Source: Cryobacterium sp. N22
GTDB lineage: Bacteria; Actinomycetota; Actinomycetes; Actinomycetales; Microbacteriaceae
Direction: 5' to 3'
Length of the DNA: 64,000 nucleotides
Assembly (NCBI RefSeq): GCF_002929555.1
Contig: NZ_PJJP01000035.1
Span: 109,748 to 173,747, forward strand
Part shown: piece by piece, positions 16,904-25,502 of the stretch
How positions within the stretch are numbered: position 1 is the first letter of the stretch
How the letters are laid out: each line of letters begins with the position of its first letter
The notes under the pieces: generated by a model
Seen by the model: only the letters and a program-made list of their open reading frames with translations
Database searches by the model: none
Told to the model about the DNA's origin: nothing
Made by a program: the position numbers and the translations under genes

Positions 16904-17716
16904 ATGTCCGCACGATCCTTGCTCATCGCCACAGCCCTCACGGTGTCCGCCGTCACCCTGGCCGGCTGCGCGCAGCCCACGCCGGTACCGACCGAGCCAG
17001 TGCCGAGCGTGCCGCCTGTGGCGGAGCCGGCGCACTGGTCGTACGACGGGGAGAGCGGCCCGGAGTCCTGGGCCGGACTGGACTCCGCGTTCCAGGCCTG
17101 CGAGGCGGGAACGAATCAATCCCCCATCGACCTACCGGCGGCCGTTCCCGCGCCGAGCAGCAGCATCGAGTTGAGCGCCGCCGAAGCGGACGGCGATGTC
17201 TTCGACTCCGGGCATGCCGTGGAGTTCGAGTCCGACGGGGACGGCGAGGCACTCACGTTCGGCGGGAATGAGTACAGCCTGCAGCAGCTGCACGCCCATG
17301 TGCCGTCCGAGCACACCGTCGACGGCCGGCCCGCCGCGGCCGAGCTGCACCTGGTGCACGCGGATGCGGCCGGCAACCTGCTCGTTCTCGGCATCCTCGT
17401 GACCGAGGGAGCGGCATCCGACGCGTTGACGCCGTTCATCGAGGCCGCCACCCACCTGTCCGACGACGACGAAGTGACGCTGGACGTCGCCGCCGTTCTG
17501 CCGGTCTCGCTGGAGAACTACGAGTACTCGGGCAGCCTGACCACCCCGCCGTGTACCGAGGACGTGCAGTGGGTGGTGATGGGCACGCCGATTTCGATGT
17601 CGGCGGAACAGATCGGCACGCTCGCGGACGCGCACAGCCACAACGCCCGGCCCACGCAGCCGCTCGGGGACCGCACAGTCGTTGGAGGAACCGCGGAGCT
17701 CGAAAGCGAGGACTAG
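16904..17716 (+). CDS. Alpha-class carbonic anhydrase, lipoprotein
   Basis: The 270-residue protein has a lipobox LAGC (Cys22), so it is probably anchored outside the membrane. The alpha-carbonic anhydrase fold is clear: HWSYDGESGPESW, NQSPIDL, the zinc ligands H130 and H132 in QLHAHVPSEH and H149 in ELHLVH, and the SLTTPPCTE block near 210-220. It should interconvert CO2 and bicarbonate at the cell surface. The ATG at 16904 follows an AGGAG. There is no operon partner; a 250-bp gap with the large hairpin separates it from the sugar locus. Confidence 0.9.
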   Translation: MSARSLLIATALTVSAVTLAGCAQPTPVPTEPVPSVPPVAEPAHWSYDGESGPESWAGLDSAFQACEAGTNQSPIDLPAAVPAPSSSIELSAAEADGDVFDSGHAVEFESDGDGEALTFGGNEYSLQQLHAHVPSEHTVDGRPAAAELHLVHADAAGNLLVLGILVTEGAASDALTPFIEAATHLSDDDEVTLDVAAVLPVSLENYEYSGSLTTPPCTEDVQWVVMGTPISMSAEQIGTLADAHSHNARPTQPLGDRTVVGGTAELESED

Positions 17717-17773
17717 ACCAGAGCACCGAACTGGCGGGATGCGCCCGCGTTCTCAGGCGCATCCCCGTGCCCG

Positions 17774-18610
17774 CTAGGCCCGCCACACCCCGGTGGCGGC
17801 CGTAGTCCGGGCATAGTCGGTGAAGTCCGTGGCCGGCTTGCCGAGTACCCGCATGATGTCGTCGGATGTCGTCGCGAGCGCGCCGCTGCCAATGTGCGCG
17901 TACAGCTCCCCCAGCATCTGCGCCCACTCCGCGGGCACACCGTCGCCTACCTGCTCAGCAACGAACTCGTCAACCGAGAGCGGAACGTAGCTGACCGTAC
18001 GACCCTGGGCGGTGCTCAATTCGTCGGCGATCTCGGTAAAGGACAGCAGGCGGGGCCCGGTGAGCTCGTAGGAGTGGCCGGCGTGTGCCGGGTCGGTGAG
18101 GGCCGCAACAGCGACTTCGGCGATGTCATCAGCATCGACAAAGGCCTCCCGGCCGTCGCCCGCCGGCAGCCGGAGTTCGCCGGTCGTCGCGGCGCCGAGC
18201 AAGAAGTCCTCGCTGAAGTTCTGGTTGAACCAACGCAGACGGAGAACGGTGAGGGAGATCGCCGCGTCGGTGATCTGCCGCTCCGTCTGTGCCACGACAT
18301 CGACATCCATCCCACCAGAGGCCGGAACTGACACCATGACGGCCCGTGTCACGCCGGCAGCCGCGGCACGCTGGGCGAACGCCCGCACCTGTTCGATGGT
18401 CTCGGCGGTGCCGAGGTTTGGCAACACGATGTATACCGCGGTGACGCCGGCCAGCGCAGCCGGCCAGGTGGTTTGGTCGGTCCAGCTGAACGGCGTCGCG
18501 GTCGAGCGGGAGGCTTCCCGAACGGCGTAGCCGCGCTCCGCGAGCAGGCGAACAACGCGGCTGCCGGTCTTTCCGGTGGCTCCGGTGATGAGATAGGTTT
18601 CTGCGCTCAT
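17774..18610 (-). CDS. NmrA-like NAD(P)-binding oxidoreductase
   Basis: The 278-residue protein opens with a Rossmann motif TGATGKTGSRV (residues 9-19) and has the NmrA/QOR2-like pattern: a VSVPASGG strand and an RLRWFNQNFSED segment in place of a full SDR Y-x-x-x-K pair. Such proteins are NAD(P)H-dependent quinone or small-molecule reductases, or redox sensors. It is divergent from the MarR gene and shares a 128-bp control region with two palindromes, so it is the likely MarR target, perhaps answering quinone or electrophile stress. The substrate is unknown. Confidence 0.75.
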   Translation of the reverse strand: MSAETYLITGATGKTGSRVVRLLAERGYAVREASRSTATPFSWTDQTTWPAALAGVTAVYIVLPNLGTAETIEQVRAFAQRAAAAGVTRAVMVSVPASGGMDVDVVAQTERQITDAAISLTVLRLRWFNQNFSEDFLLGAATTGELRLPAGDGREAFVDADDIAEVAVAALTDPAHAGHSYELTGPRLLSFTEIADELSTAQGRTVSYVPLSVDEFVAEQVGDGVPAEWAQMLGELYAHIGSGALATTSDDIMRVLGKPATDFTDYARTTAATGVWRA

Positions 18611-18673
18611 GGTGACTCCAAGTCATCTCGTGGTCGAGGCAACACAAGGCGCAGCGCACGAAGCTCGAACCTT

Positions 18674-18720
18674 TGGTTGCCACGGCAACCATATCGTTGT
18701 TTGGTTGCCGAGGCAACCAA
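18674..18720. promoter_or_regulatory. Twin palindromic MarR operators
   Basis: Two near-identical perfect palindromes lie in the divergent NmrA/MarR region: TGGTTGCC-AC-GGCAACCA at 18674-18691 and TTGGTTGCC-GA-GGCAACCAA at 18701-18720, with centres 28 bp apart. They should bind the MarR dimer on nearly the same face of the helix and control both genes. Confidence 0.8.
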
Positions 18721-18738
18721 TCCAGTTATGCTCGATGT

Positions 18739-19254
18739 ATGCCAAAGCCACCAGGAATGACCGAGCTGGAGTCGCGGGCGTGGCTGTGCGTGGTGTCGGT
18801 GGGGCAGCTGCTCACGCCAGCGCTCGACGCGCGGCTTCGGGCCGCCGGAGTGACGACGTTCGAATTGGGCACCCTTGTGCTGCTCACCGAGAATGCCGGC
18901 GGGCCCCTTCGAATCAGCGAGATCGCCACGAGCCTGTACGCCACATTGCCTCACATCTCCAAGGTCGTGGGCAAGCTCGAAGGCAGGGGACTCGTTGAGC
19001 GGGCGCCCTCATTGCGCGACGCCCGAGCCTCCAGCATTTCGGTGACGGAGTCGGGGAGACGCCTGGTGGCCGACGCCTCGCCGATCTACTCCGATGAAGC
19101 CCGAACCTTGCTTCTGAACAGGCTCGGGCCAGAGCAAGTCGCGGTTCTGGTTGACATCCTCGAACCGTTCGTACAGGCCCTGGCCCCGAACCACCCGCAG
19201 AGAGCGGCAATCGCTGAAGGTCCGACGCGGCACCCGGCACAGCCTGCCCCATAA
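18739..19254 (+). CDS. MarR-family transcriptional regulator
   Basis: The 171-residue protein has a winged helix: RISEIATSLYATLPHISKVVGKLEGRGLVERAP with the basic wing DARASSISVTESGRR. The long C-terminal helix is suited to dimerisation. The ATG at 18739 is about seven bases past a TATGCT box, so the mRNA may be leaderless; ATG 18757 is an alternative. Operators lie just upstream. It probably represses itself and the divergent NmrA-like gene until a small ligand or oxidant releases it. Confidence 0.82.
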   Translation: MPKPPGMTELESRAWLCVVSVGQLLTPALDARLRAAGVTTFELGTLVLLTENAGGPLRISEIATSLYATLPHISKVVGKLEGRGLVERAPSLRDARASSISVTESGRRLVADASPIYSDEARTLLLNRLGPEQVAVLVDILEPFVQALAPNHPQRAAIAEGPTRHPAQPAP

Positions 19255-19301
19255 TTGGATGAATGGGCATCCGCCCGCCACGATCCACGGAGATGAGACC
19301 G

Positions 19302-20060
19302 GTGTCAGACCCCAGCCTTCGCCTGCCCAACACGCAGTTCTGCGCGGTGCTCAACCTCGGCGTTCTGCCCTTGGTGGCACCGCCTCTGCCGACGCGGTTC
19401 GCCCTGCCGGTGCTGGATGCGCAGTGGCTCGAGGACGGCGCCGCGATCTACATCGGCTTCGAGGAGGGCGAGTTGCACTTCGACGTGTCGGAACGGGGCA
19501 TCGAGCACCACTTTCACAACGTCGACGGCGTCGACAGCGACATCAGCCCGTGGCCGAGTGCCGACACCGAGGCCCTGCTGGCCTGGGCCGGCCCGTTCGT
19601 GCGCCACGTCAGTGAGCTGCTCGAGGAACTGACCATGGATGCCGCCGAGGCGGCCGAGTGGAGCGCGCTGGGCCTGACCGTCTACGCCACCAGCCCTCCG
19701 GAACCCACGCAGCTGGAGGTTGTCGACCTCGAACTCGAGGGCGAACAGATGATGCTGCCCTGGCTGGGCGCCGGTCACGTGGGCCACGACCACATCGACG
19801 GACCCAACCACCCGATCGCGCTGCTCTGGAACGCGCAGCACGAGGAGCCCGACCTGCCCCTGGCCACCGCCTGGACCGACCCGGCCAGCGGCCAGCCGGC
19901 CGTGCTGGCCCGTCCCCAGGTGGACTGGGACGCGGTAGGCCTGCCCGAGGCAGAGGTGCTCGAGTGGCTGGAAGGGCTCTACCTCAACCACCACCTGCTC
20001 GCCGACCCCGAAGAACTCATCCTCCGCGCCGGCCTGGAGCGGATCGCGGGGATTCGCTAG
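19302..20060 (+). CDS. Uncharacterised acidic protein
   Basis: I do not recognise this 252-residue protein. It is acidic, cytosolic by appearance (no signal or membrane segment), and rich in Glu, Asp and Trp. It contains an LNLGVLPLV segment near the start, a GAGHVGHDHIDGPNH cluster with four His near the middle, and ends in Leu-rich helix. GTG at 19302 is favoured because GGAG (19289-19292) is nine bases upstream; ATG at 19293 directly abuts that site. The His/Asp cluster might bind metal, but this is only a guess. Confidence 0.6.
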   Translation: MSDPSLRLPNTQFCAVLNLGVLPLVAPPLPTRFALPVLDAQWLEDGAAIYIGFEEGELHFDVSERGIEHHFHNVDGVDSDISPWPSADTEALLAWAGPFVRHVSELLEELTMDAAEAAEWSALGLTVYATSPPEPTQLEVVDLELEGEQMMLPWLGAGHVGHDHIDGPNHPIALLWNAQHEEPDLPLATAWTDPASGQPAVLARPQVDWDAVGLPEAEVLEWLEGLYLNHHLLADPEELILRAGLERIAGIR

Positions 20061-20078
20061 AAGCTTGGGGCTGGCGCT

Positions 20079-20402
20079 CTAGCGGGAGCGGCTCCAGGTG
20101 ACCAGGGGATGCAGCAGCGAGATCAGCTGACGGCCGGACGGGGTCAGGTTGTAGCTGATCGACACCGGGGTGGTGGGCTGCACATCGCGCTCGATCAGGC
20201 CCTCGTGTTCGAGTTCCTTAAGCCGGGCCGCGAGCACCCGGTCGGAGATGCCCTCCACGAGGGTGCGGTACTCGGAGAACCGGCGAGCGCCGCGGGCGCC
20301 GGCCATCAGGATCGCGGCGCTCCATTTACGGCCGGCCAGCTCCACGGAGATCTGGAACCGACGGCATTCTTCTTCGTCGAGGGCGAAGGTTGTGTCGCTC
20401 AT
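20079..20402 (-). CDS. HxlR-family winged-helix regulator
   Basis: The 107-residue protein is the usual size for HxlR/DUF24 regulators and has the family pattern: Cys13 near the N-terminus, RKWSAAILMAG, RRFSEYRTLVEGISDRVLAARLKELEHEGLIER and a C-terminal LLHPLVTW helix. Such proteins often sense aldehydes or oxidants through that Cys. It is divergent from an F420-type oxidoreductase, its likely target. GAGG lies five bases before the ATG. Confidence 0.85.
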   Translation of the reverse strand: MSDTTFALDEEECRRFQISVELAGRKWSAAILMAGARGARRFSEYRTLVEGISDRVLAARLKELEHEGLIERDVQPTTPVSISYNLTPSGRQLISLLHPLVTWSRSR

Positions 20403-20411
20403 GACACCTCA

Positions 20412-20426
20412 CTAACTATTGGTTAG
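20412..20426. promoter_or_regulatory. Candidate HxlR operator
   Basis: CTAAC and GTTAG form an inverted repeat around five bases, ten bases upstream of the HxlR start and in the region shared with the divergent oxidoreductase. Size and position fit a self-regulating operator. Confidence 0.5.
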
Positions 20427-20521
20427 CAGCTTACCCCGGGATGGCGCCCGGTGGTGAAGTTTGCCATCGTGGGATAACGGCGCTCGCACCCGGCGCCGTG
20501 CACCTCGGCAGAAAGGCCTCC

Positions 20522-21166
20522 ATGGTCAGCACAATCGGCATCCTCGGAGCGGGCCGCGTCGGCTCCGCCATCGCCCGCACCGCGCTCACGGCCGGCTACA
20601 CCGTGCACATCGCCGGCTCGGGCCCGGCCGCCGACATTCAGCTGATCGTCGACATCGTCACCCCCGGCGCCGTCGCCATGACGGCCGCGGATGCGGTCGC
20701 GACCGCCGACCTGGTGATCCTCGCCGTTCCGCTGCACAAGTACCGCTCGGTCGACCCGGCCACCCTGGCGGGCAAGATCGTGATCGACACCATGAACTAC
20801 TGGCAGCCCATCGACGGCGACCTGCACGAGTTCACCGGCGATGCCCGCAGCAGCAGCGAGGTCGTCGGCGACTACTTCCCTGGCGCCCGGCTGGTGAAGA
20901 CGCTCAACCACATCGGCTATCACGACCTGGAAGCCGACGCCCGGCCCGCCGGTGACCCAGAGCGGCACGGGCTCGCCCTCGCCGGCGACCCCGAGACCGC
21001 GGCCGTCGTGGCCGAGGTCATCAACAGGTTCGGGTTCGACCCGGTCTACGCCGGCTCGCTTGCCGCCGGGGCCGCGTTCGAGCCCGGGTCGCCCATCTTC
21101 GGCGGCCGGCACACGGCCCGGGAACTACTCATCGAGCTGGGTCCGGCCGTGGCCGAGGCCGCCTAA
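20522..21166 (+). CDS. NADP/F420-dependent oxidoreductase-like protein
   Basis: The 214-residue protein begins GILGAGRVGSAIAR, a Rossmann nucleotide-binding loop, followed by a DLVILAVPLHKY strand and an IDTMNYW motif, the pattern of NADPH:F420 oxidoreductase-like (F420_oxidored) proteins. These reduce F420 or related ketones with NADPH. The ATG at 20522 has AGAAAGG upstream. It is divergent from an HxlR gene and followed by a luciferase-like monooxygenase, so the two oxidoreductases may work in one redox response. Confidence 0.78.
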   Translation: MVSTIGILGAGRVGSAIARTALTAGYTVHIAGSGPAADIQLIVDIVTPGAVAMTAADAVATADLVILAVPLHKYRSVDPATLAGKIVIDTMNYWQPIDGDLHEFTGDARSSSEVVGDYFPGARLVKTLNHIGYHDLEADARPAGDPERHGLALAGDPETAAVVAEVINRFGFDPVYAGSLAAGAAFEPGSPIFGGRHTARELLIELGPAVAEAA

Positions 21167-21229
21167 CTGTTCCCCGAACGGACAAGTGCGTCCGGCACAC
21201 CGGGCGCAATTGTCCGCTTCGGGCACAGA
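21166..21229. repeat. Intergenic hairpin repeat, family B, copy 1
   Basis: Arms of about 30 bases around a four-base loop begin right at the stop of the F420-type gene. The core GGACAA...CCGG / CCGGGCGCAATTGTCC matches the elements at 61.6 and 63.1 kb. Position after a gene end suggests transcription termination. Confidence 0.65.
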
Positions 21230-21268
21230 TACGCAACCACCTAGCCCCTCAAGACATTGGACCAACCC

Positions 21269-22312
21269 ATGGAAATCGGCGCCTACAGCTTCGGCGACAC
21301 CCCACTGAACCCCGACGGTAGCCCGCGCAGCACTGCCGAAGGCATCCGCAATCTCTTCGACGCCATCGTGGCGGCCGACCGCGCGGGGCTGGACTACTTC
21401 GGCGTCGGCGAGCACCACACCGTGAGCATGCCGGCGTCCTCCCCCGGCGCACTGATCGCCGCGGCCGCCGCCGCGACCGACCGGATCATCCTCGGCAGCG
21501 CGGCGAGCATCATCAGCACGGATGACCCGGTGCGGGTGTTCCAACAGCTCGCCACCGCCGATGCCATCTCCGGTGGCGGCCGGGTGGAGATCACCGCCGG
21601 GCGGGGGTCCTCCGTCGAGACGTTCCCGCTGTTCGGCTACGACCTGCGCGACTACGACACCCTGTACGCCGAGAAGCTCGAGCTGCTGATGAGGATCAAC
21701 GGCAGCCCCACGGCGGAAGTCACCTGGTCGGGCAGCGTGCGGCCGGCGATCGACAATCTGGCCGTAGTTCCCCGGCCGGTCAACGGCCGGCTGCCGATCT
21801 GGCTGGCCACCGGCGGTAACGCGGCCTCGTCGGCGCGGGCCGGTCGGCTGGGCCTGCCGGTGTCGTACGGCATCATCGGGGGCGAGCCGCACCGGTTCGC
21901 TCCCCTGGCCGAGCTCTACCGCCGGTCGGCCGCGCAGGCCGGCCACACCGGCGAGAACATCAAGGTGTCAGTGGCCACCCTCGGTCTGGTCGCGCCCACC
22001 AAGAAGGAAGCGCTGGAACGCTTCCACCCGGGTTGGCACAACCTCAACGTGGAGATGGGCCGGCTGCGCGGCTGGCCGGCGCCGGACCGACGCCAATTCG
22101 AGGCACAGGCCCAGGCGCCGGGCGCCTATTACGTGGGCGACCCCGACGACGTCGCCGAGCGCATCGCCCACCTGCACGGTCACCTGGGCCACATGCGGCA
22201 CTTCCTGCAGTCGGATGTGGGCGGGCTGCCGCACGAGCACCTGCTCGAGTCGATCGAGTTGCTGGCCACCGAGGTGAAGCCCCGCGTGGCGCGGCTGCTC
22301 GCCGCCAAGTAG
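21269..22312 (+). CDS. LLM-class flavin-dependent oxidoreductase
   Basis: The 347-residue protein has the bacterial luciferase-like fold: MEIGAYSFGDT at the start, a GVGEHH motif near 48-53, RIILGSAASI and an IWLATGG segment. The family uses FMNH2 or F420 to oxidise or reduce small molecules. I chose ATG 21269; the codons just before it can also be read from a TTG. It lies downstream of a family B hairpin, so it may be transcribed separately. Substrate unknown. Confidence 0.82.
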   Translation: MEIGAYSFGDTPLNPDGSPRSTAEGIRNLFDAIVAADRAGLDYFGVGEHHTVSMPASSPGALIAAAAAATDRIILGSAASIISTDDPVRVFQQLATADAISGGGRVEITAGRGSSVETFPLFGYDLRDYDTLYAEKLELLMRINGSPTAEVTWSGSVRPAIDNLAVVPRPVNGRLPIWLATGGNAASSARAGRLGLPVSYGIIGGEPHRFAPLAELYRRSAAQAGHTGENIKVSVATLGLVAPTKKEALERFHPGWHNLNVEMGRLRGWPAPDRRQFEAQAQAPGAYYVGDPDDVAERIAHLHGHLGHMRHFLQSDVGGLPHEHLLESIELLATEVKPRVARLLAAK

Positions 22313-22330
22313 GCGCACCCGAGCCCGTAT

Positions 22331-22560
22331 CTCGCTGATCGAACCGCACCATCTCGCTGATCGAGCCGCACCGTCTCGCTGATCGAGCCTGTCGAGATCC
22401 CGTCACCAGGTCTCGACAAGCTCGACCAACGACGTGGAAACGACCCCGAGACCGGGTCACCCGGTCACGACACGCTCGACCAACGACGTGGAAACGACCC
22501 CGAGACCGGGTCACCAGGTCTCGACAAGCTCGACCAACGAGGTGGGAACGACCCTGAGAC
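22331..22560. repeat. Intergenic repeat cluster, family A, locus 1
   Basis: Three direct copies of TCTCGCTGATCGA-CC (22-bp period) are followed by three ~54-bp units carrying CTCGACCAACGA-GTGG. GATCGAGCCTGTCGAGATC (22381-22399) pairs with GGTCTCGACAAGCTCGACC (22409-22427) at 16 of 19 positions. The block fills the gap between two convergent genes. Confidence 0.75.
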
Positions 22561-22572
22561 CCGATCGCAAAA

Positions 22573-23622
22573 TCAGATGGAGGCCCGGGGAACCGGAGGG
22601 CACGAGATGAGTAGCGGGGATTCCTGCGGGGCTTCCTGGATCCCGAGCAGAACACGCACTCCGGCCGCGCCCAGTTCGTAGTGCGGAAGGGCGACGGTAG
22701 ACAGCGGAGGGCGAAGGTGGGCGGCGATGACCTCCTGGTTGTCGAACCCGACGATGGCGATGTCGCTGGGGATCTTCAGCCCGCGCTCCCGCACACCGTC
22801 GTACAGACCCATCGCGACCCGGTCGTTGTGGCAGAACACGGCCGTGACCTTCAGCTCGAGCAACCGATCGGTCGCGGCGTAGCCGCCCTCCTGCTCGGGA
22901 TGGGCCTCGAGCACCAGCGCTGGATCGAAATCGATGCCGGCCTCGGTGAGCGCCCGGCGGTATCCCTTGAGCCGCCCCGACTGAGCCGGAGATGACGAGG
23001 TGGTGTTGATGAAAGCGATACGACGGTGGCCGGCCTCCAGCAGGAGCCCGGTCGCGGTGTAACCGCCCTGCACTTCGTCGGGCACCACGGCGGGGGCCGT
23101 GGCGTTGGCTTCGAAGCAGTCGACGAGCACGTAGTCGGTTTCGCGCAGGGCTTCGGGCGGCACGACAGCCCGGTGGAACCAGGTGGAGTAGAGAACGCCG
23201 CGCACCTTGTGCTCCAGCATCATGCCTATTGCCGCCTCTTCGGCTGCCGGGTCGCCCTCGGTGTTGGCCACGAGCAGCACAAAGCCGTGTTTCCACGCCT
23301 CGTCCTGGGCGCCATGAATGATCTGACCGGCGAAGGGCGTCGTGGCGATGGCATCGGCGACCAGGCCGATGAACTTGGAGCTTCCGCTGGACAGCGTCTT
23401 CGCGAGCGCGTTCGGCCGGTAGCCCAGATCGCTCACCGCGTCGTGCACGCGCTGCCGGGCATCCGCGCCGATTCGCGCGCTCTTCTTGTCGTTGACAACG
23501 TTCGACACCGTCGCGACCGACACCCCGGCCGCCTCCGCGACATCGCGCATGGTGACCGGATGCCCGGCGTGACCGGATTCGGCAGCGTCGCTGGATCCAG
23601 AGCGCTTTCGCTTGGTGGTCAT
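22573..23622 (-). CDS. LacI-family repressor, second GH32 locus
   Basis: The 349-residue protein has a Ser/Gly-rich tail before the LacI helix-turn-helix VTMRDVAEAAGVSVATVSNVVN, then the sensor domain with AGHRRIAFIN and HNDRVAMGLYDG. It resembles the first LacI protein of the window but is a clear paralogue. AGGA seven bases before ATG 23622 favours that start; ATG 23655 overlaps the permease stop (ATGA) and is the alternative. It is the last gene of its operon and probably binds the three TTAA-CG-TTAA-type sites upstream of the GH32 gene. Confidence 0.85.
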   Translation of the reverse strand: MTTKRKRSGSSDAAESGHAGHPVTMRDVAEAAGVSVATVSNVVNDKKSARIGADARQRVHDAVSDLGYRPNALAKTLSSGSSKFIGLVADAIATTPFAGQIIHGAQDEAWKHGFVLLVANTEGDPAAEEAAIGMMLEHKVRGVLYSTWFHRAVVPPEALRETDYVLVDCFEANATAPAVVPDEVQGGYTATGLLLEAGHRRIAFINTTSSSPAQSGRLKGYRRALTEAGIDFDPALVLEAHPEQEGGYAATDRLLELKVTAVFCHNDRVAMGLYDGVRERGLKIPSDIAIVGFDNQEVIAAHLRPPLSTVALPHYELGAAGVRVLLGIQEAPQESPLLISCPPVPRASI

Positions 23623-23651
23623 GATGCCATCCTGCACGGACTTGTCATACG

Positions 23652-24563
23652 TCATCCCTTCGACCCGCCGCTTGAGAGGCCGTAGATCATTGCCTTGTTC
23701 AGTACCAGGAACGCGAGCAGCAGCGGAGTAATGCTCACGCAGACGGCCGCGAATGTCGCCGTCCAGTCCACCTTGCCCATCGCGCCGATGTAGTTCTGCA
23801 GCCCGAGCGGGATCGTCTTCAGGCCGTCCGACAGCACGAACGTGTTGGCGAAGATGAAGTCGTTCCAGATGAAGATGCTGTTCACCATGACCACGGTCAC
23901 GATCGTGTTCAACGACAGCGGGAAGGTGATCTGGGCGAAGATCCGGTAGGGACCCGCGCCATCAAGCGATGCGGCCTCATAAGTCTCTCGCGGGATGTAC
24001 TCGTAAAAGGACGAAAACAGGAAGATCGACATCGGCAGCGAAAAGCCGGCCAGCGGGATGATGATCGACTGATAGGTGTCGAGCAGGTTCACGGCCGCGT
24101 AGTCGATGAAGAGCGGCACCAGGGCGATCTGCACCGGCACGACGATGCCGATCAGGAACAATCCGCGAACGAACTTGCTGCCGCGAAAGCCCAGCACCTG
24201 GAGCGCGTACGCCGCCATCATGCCCAGGACCACGATCAGCACGATCGCTCCCGAGGTGACGATGAAGCTGTTCAGGATGTTGAGCGCGAGGTTGCCGGTG
24301 GAGAACGCGCGGGAGTAGTTCTCGAGCGTGAATCCGGTGGGCAGGCCGAACGGATCGCCGTTGGCGAAGTCCTGCTCGGTGCGCACACTGGTGAGGAACA
24401 GCCACGCCAGTGGGTACACCTGCACAACGACGATGAGCGCGACAACAACGCTGGTGAGAGTGCGCTGAACGTTCAGCCGTCGATGCTGGCGCGGGGGTGG
24501 CGGCGACAGCCTCGATGACGAACGTCGGGGTGCCGAACTACGGGGTGCCGTGGTGGTGGTCAT
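23652..24563 (-). CDS. ABC sugar permease, MalG type, second locus
   Basis: The 303-residue protein has an N-terminal Ser/Pro/Arg tail, six membrane helices and the EAA loop RETYEAASLDGAGPYRIFAQITFP. It ends MIYGLSSGGSKG as MalG-like subunits do. Its ATG overlaps the preceding permease stop (ATGA), so the two are translationally coupled. It forms the channel with that MalF-type partner; again no ATPase gene is in the operon. Confidence 0.87.
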   Translation of the reverse strand: MTTTTAPRSSAPRRSSSRLSPPPPRQHRRLNVQRTLTSVVVALIVVVQVYPLAWLFLTSVRTEQDFANGDPFGLPTGFTLENYSRAFSTGNLALNILNSFIVTSGAIVLIVVLGMMAAYALQVLGFRGSKFVRGLFLIGIVVPVQIALVPLFIDYAAVNLLDTYQSIIIPLAGFSLPMSIFLFSSFYEYIPRETYEAASLDGAGPYRIFAQITFPLSLNTIVTVVMVNSIFIWNDFIFANTFVLSDGLKTIPLGLQNYIGAMGKVDWTATFAAVCVSITPLLLAFLVLNKAMIYGLSSGGSKG

Positions 24564-25441
24564 GCGTCGGCCTTCCGTCGGAGGAGGAGAAGAATGAGGC
24601 CCACTGCAACGAGGCACTCGATGACCACGAAGACGGCGATGGTGCTCGCGTACCCGTAGTCGGTGCTCGTGAAGGCCGTCTTGTACATGTAGGTGGTCAG
24701 AAGTTCGGAGGCCTGGCCCGGCCCGCCGTTGGTCAGCAGGTACGGGATGTCGAATCCGCGCAGCGCGTAGGTCGTGGCGATGATGGTCGTCGTGATCCAG
24801 ACCGGGCGGATGTGGGGAAACTTGATGCGCCAGAACGTCTGCCACCACGAGGCGCCGTCGAGCTTGGCCGCTTCCTCGAGTTCCTGCGGCACGGCGAGGA
24901 GGGCCGCGTAGATGATGAGCATGTACAGGCCGGTGAAGCGCCACCCTTCCGGTATCGACACGGCCGCGAGGACCGTGCTCACATCGGAGAGCCAGGCCGT
25001 CTGCAGGCCCCCCAGACCGATGAGCTCGAGTGCCCGGTTGAGCAGGCCCGCCGGCTCCAAGGAGTAGATGCGCTGGAACAGGAACGCGATCGCGACCGTG
25101 GAGATGACCGCCGGCAGCAGGTACAGCGTCTTCACGAGTTCCCGGCCGCGGCGGAGCATGGTCAGCAGGCTGGCCACGAGCAGCGCTCCGCCCAGCTGCA
25201 GGATCAGGCAGATCACGAGATAGCCGAGGGTGTTGAGGAACGCCGTCCAGAACACCGTGTCCCCGGTGAGCAAGTAGACGTAGTTTCCCAGTCCCACGAA
25301 CTGCATGTCCGTGACGCCGTCCCACTGGAAAAAGCTGAGGAACAGGGACTGCAGGATGGGAAGCAGCACGGCAACTGCATACAGCAGCAGCGGTGGCACG
25401 AGGAAGATCAGGACCGAGAGCCGTGACCGGTTGGGGAGCAT
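24560..25441 (-). CDS. ABC sugar permease, MalF type, second locus
   Basis: The 293-residue membrane protein has six helices beginning LSVLIFLVPPLLLYA and the EAA loop QELEEAAKLDGASWWQTFWRIKFP. GGGAAGG lies eight bases before ATG 25441. It couples with the MalG-type gene by a four-base overlap and follows the binding-protein gene across a 61-bp gap that contains a strong hairpin. Confidence 0.87.
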   Translation of the reverse strand: MLPNRSRLSVLIFLVPPLLLYAVAVLLPILQSLFLSFFQWDGVTDMQFVGLGNYVYLLTGDTVFWTAFLNTLGYLVICLILQLGGALLVASLLTMLRRGRELVKTLYLLPAVISTVAIAFLFQRIYSLEPAGLLNRALELIGLGGLQTAWLSDVSTVLAAVSIPEGWRFTGLYMLIIYAALLAVPQELEEAAKLDGASWWQTFWRIKFPHIRPVWITTTIIATTYALRGFDIPYLLTNGGPGQASELLTTYMYKTAFTSTDYGYASTIAVFVVIECLVAVGLILLLLRRKADA

Positions 25442-25454
25442 CAGTGCGCCTTCC

Positions 25455-25478
25455 CGTGGGGGCCCTGGGGCCCCCACG
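25455..25478 (-). promoter_or_regulatory. Intercistronic hairpin after the second sugar-binding gene
   Basis: Perfect 11-base arms (25455-25465 and 25468-25478) with a two-base loop lie between the binding protein and the MalF permease. Its location matches the hairpins behind the other two binding-protein genes in the window. Confidence 0.75.
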
Positions 25479-25502
25479 TGCGGATGTGTTGAACGGAGCG
25501 GG

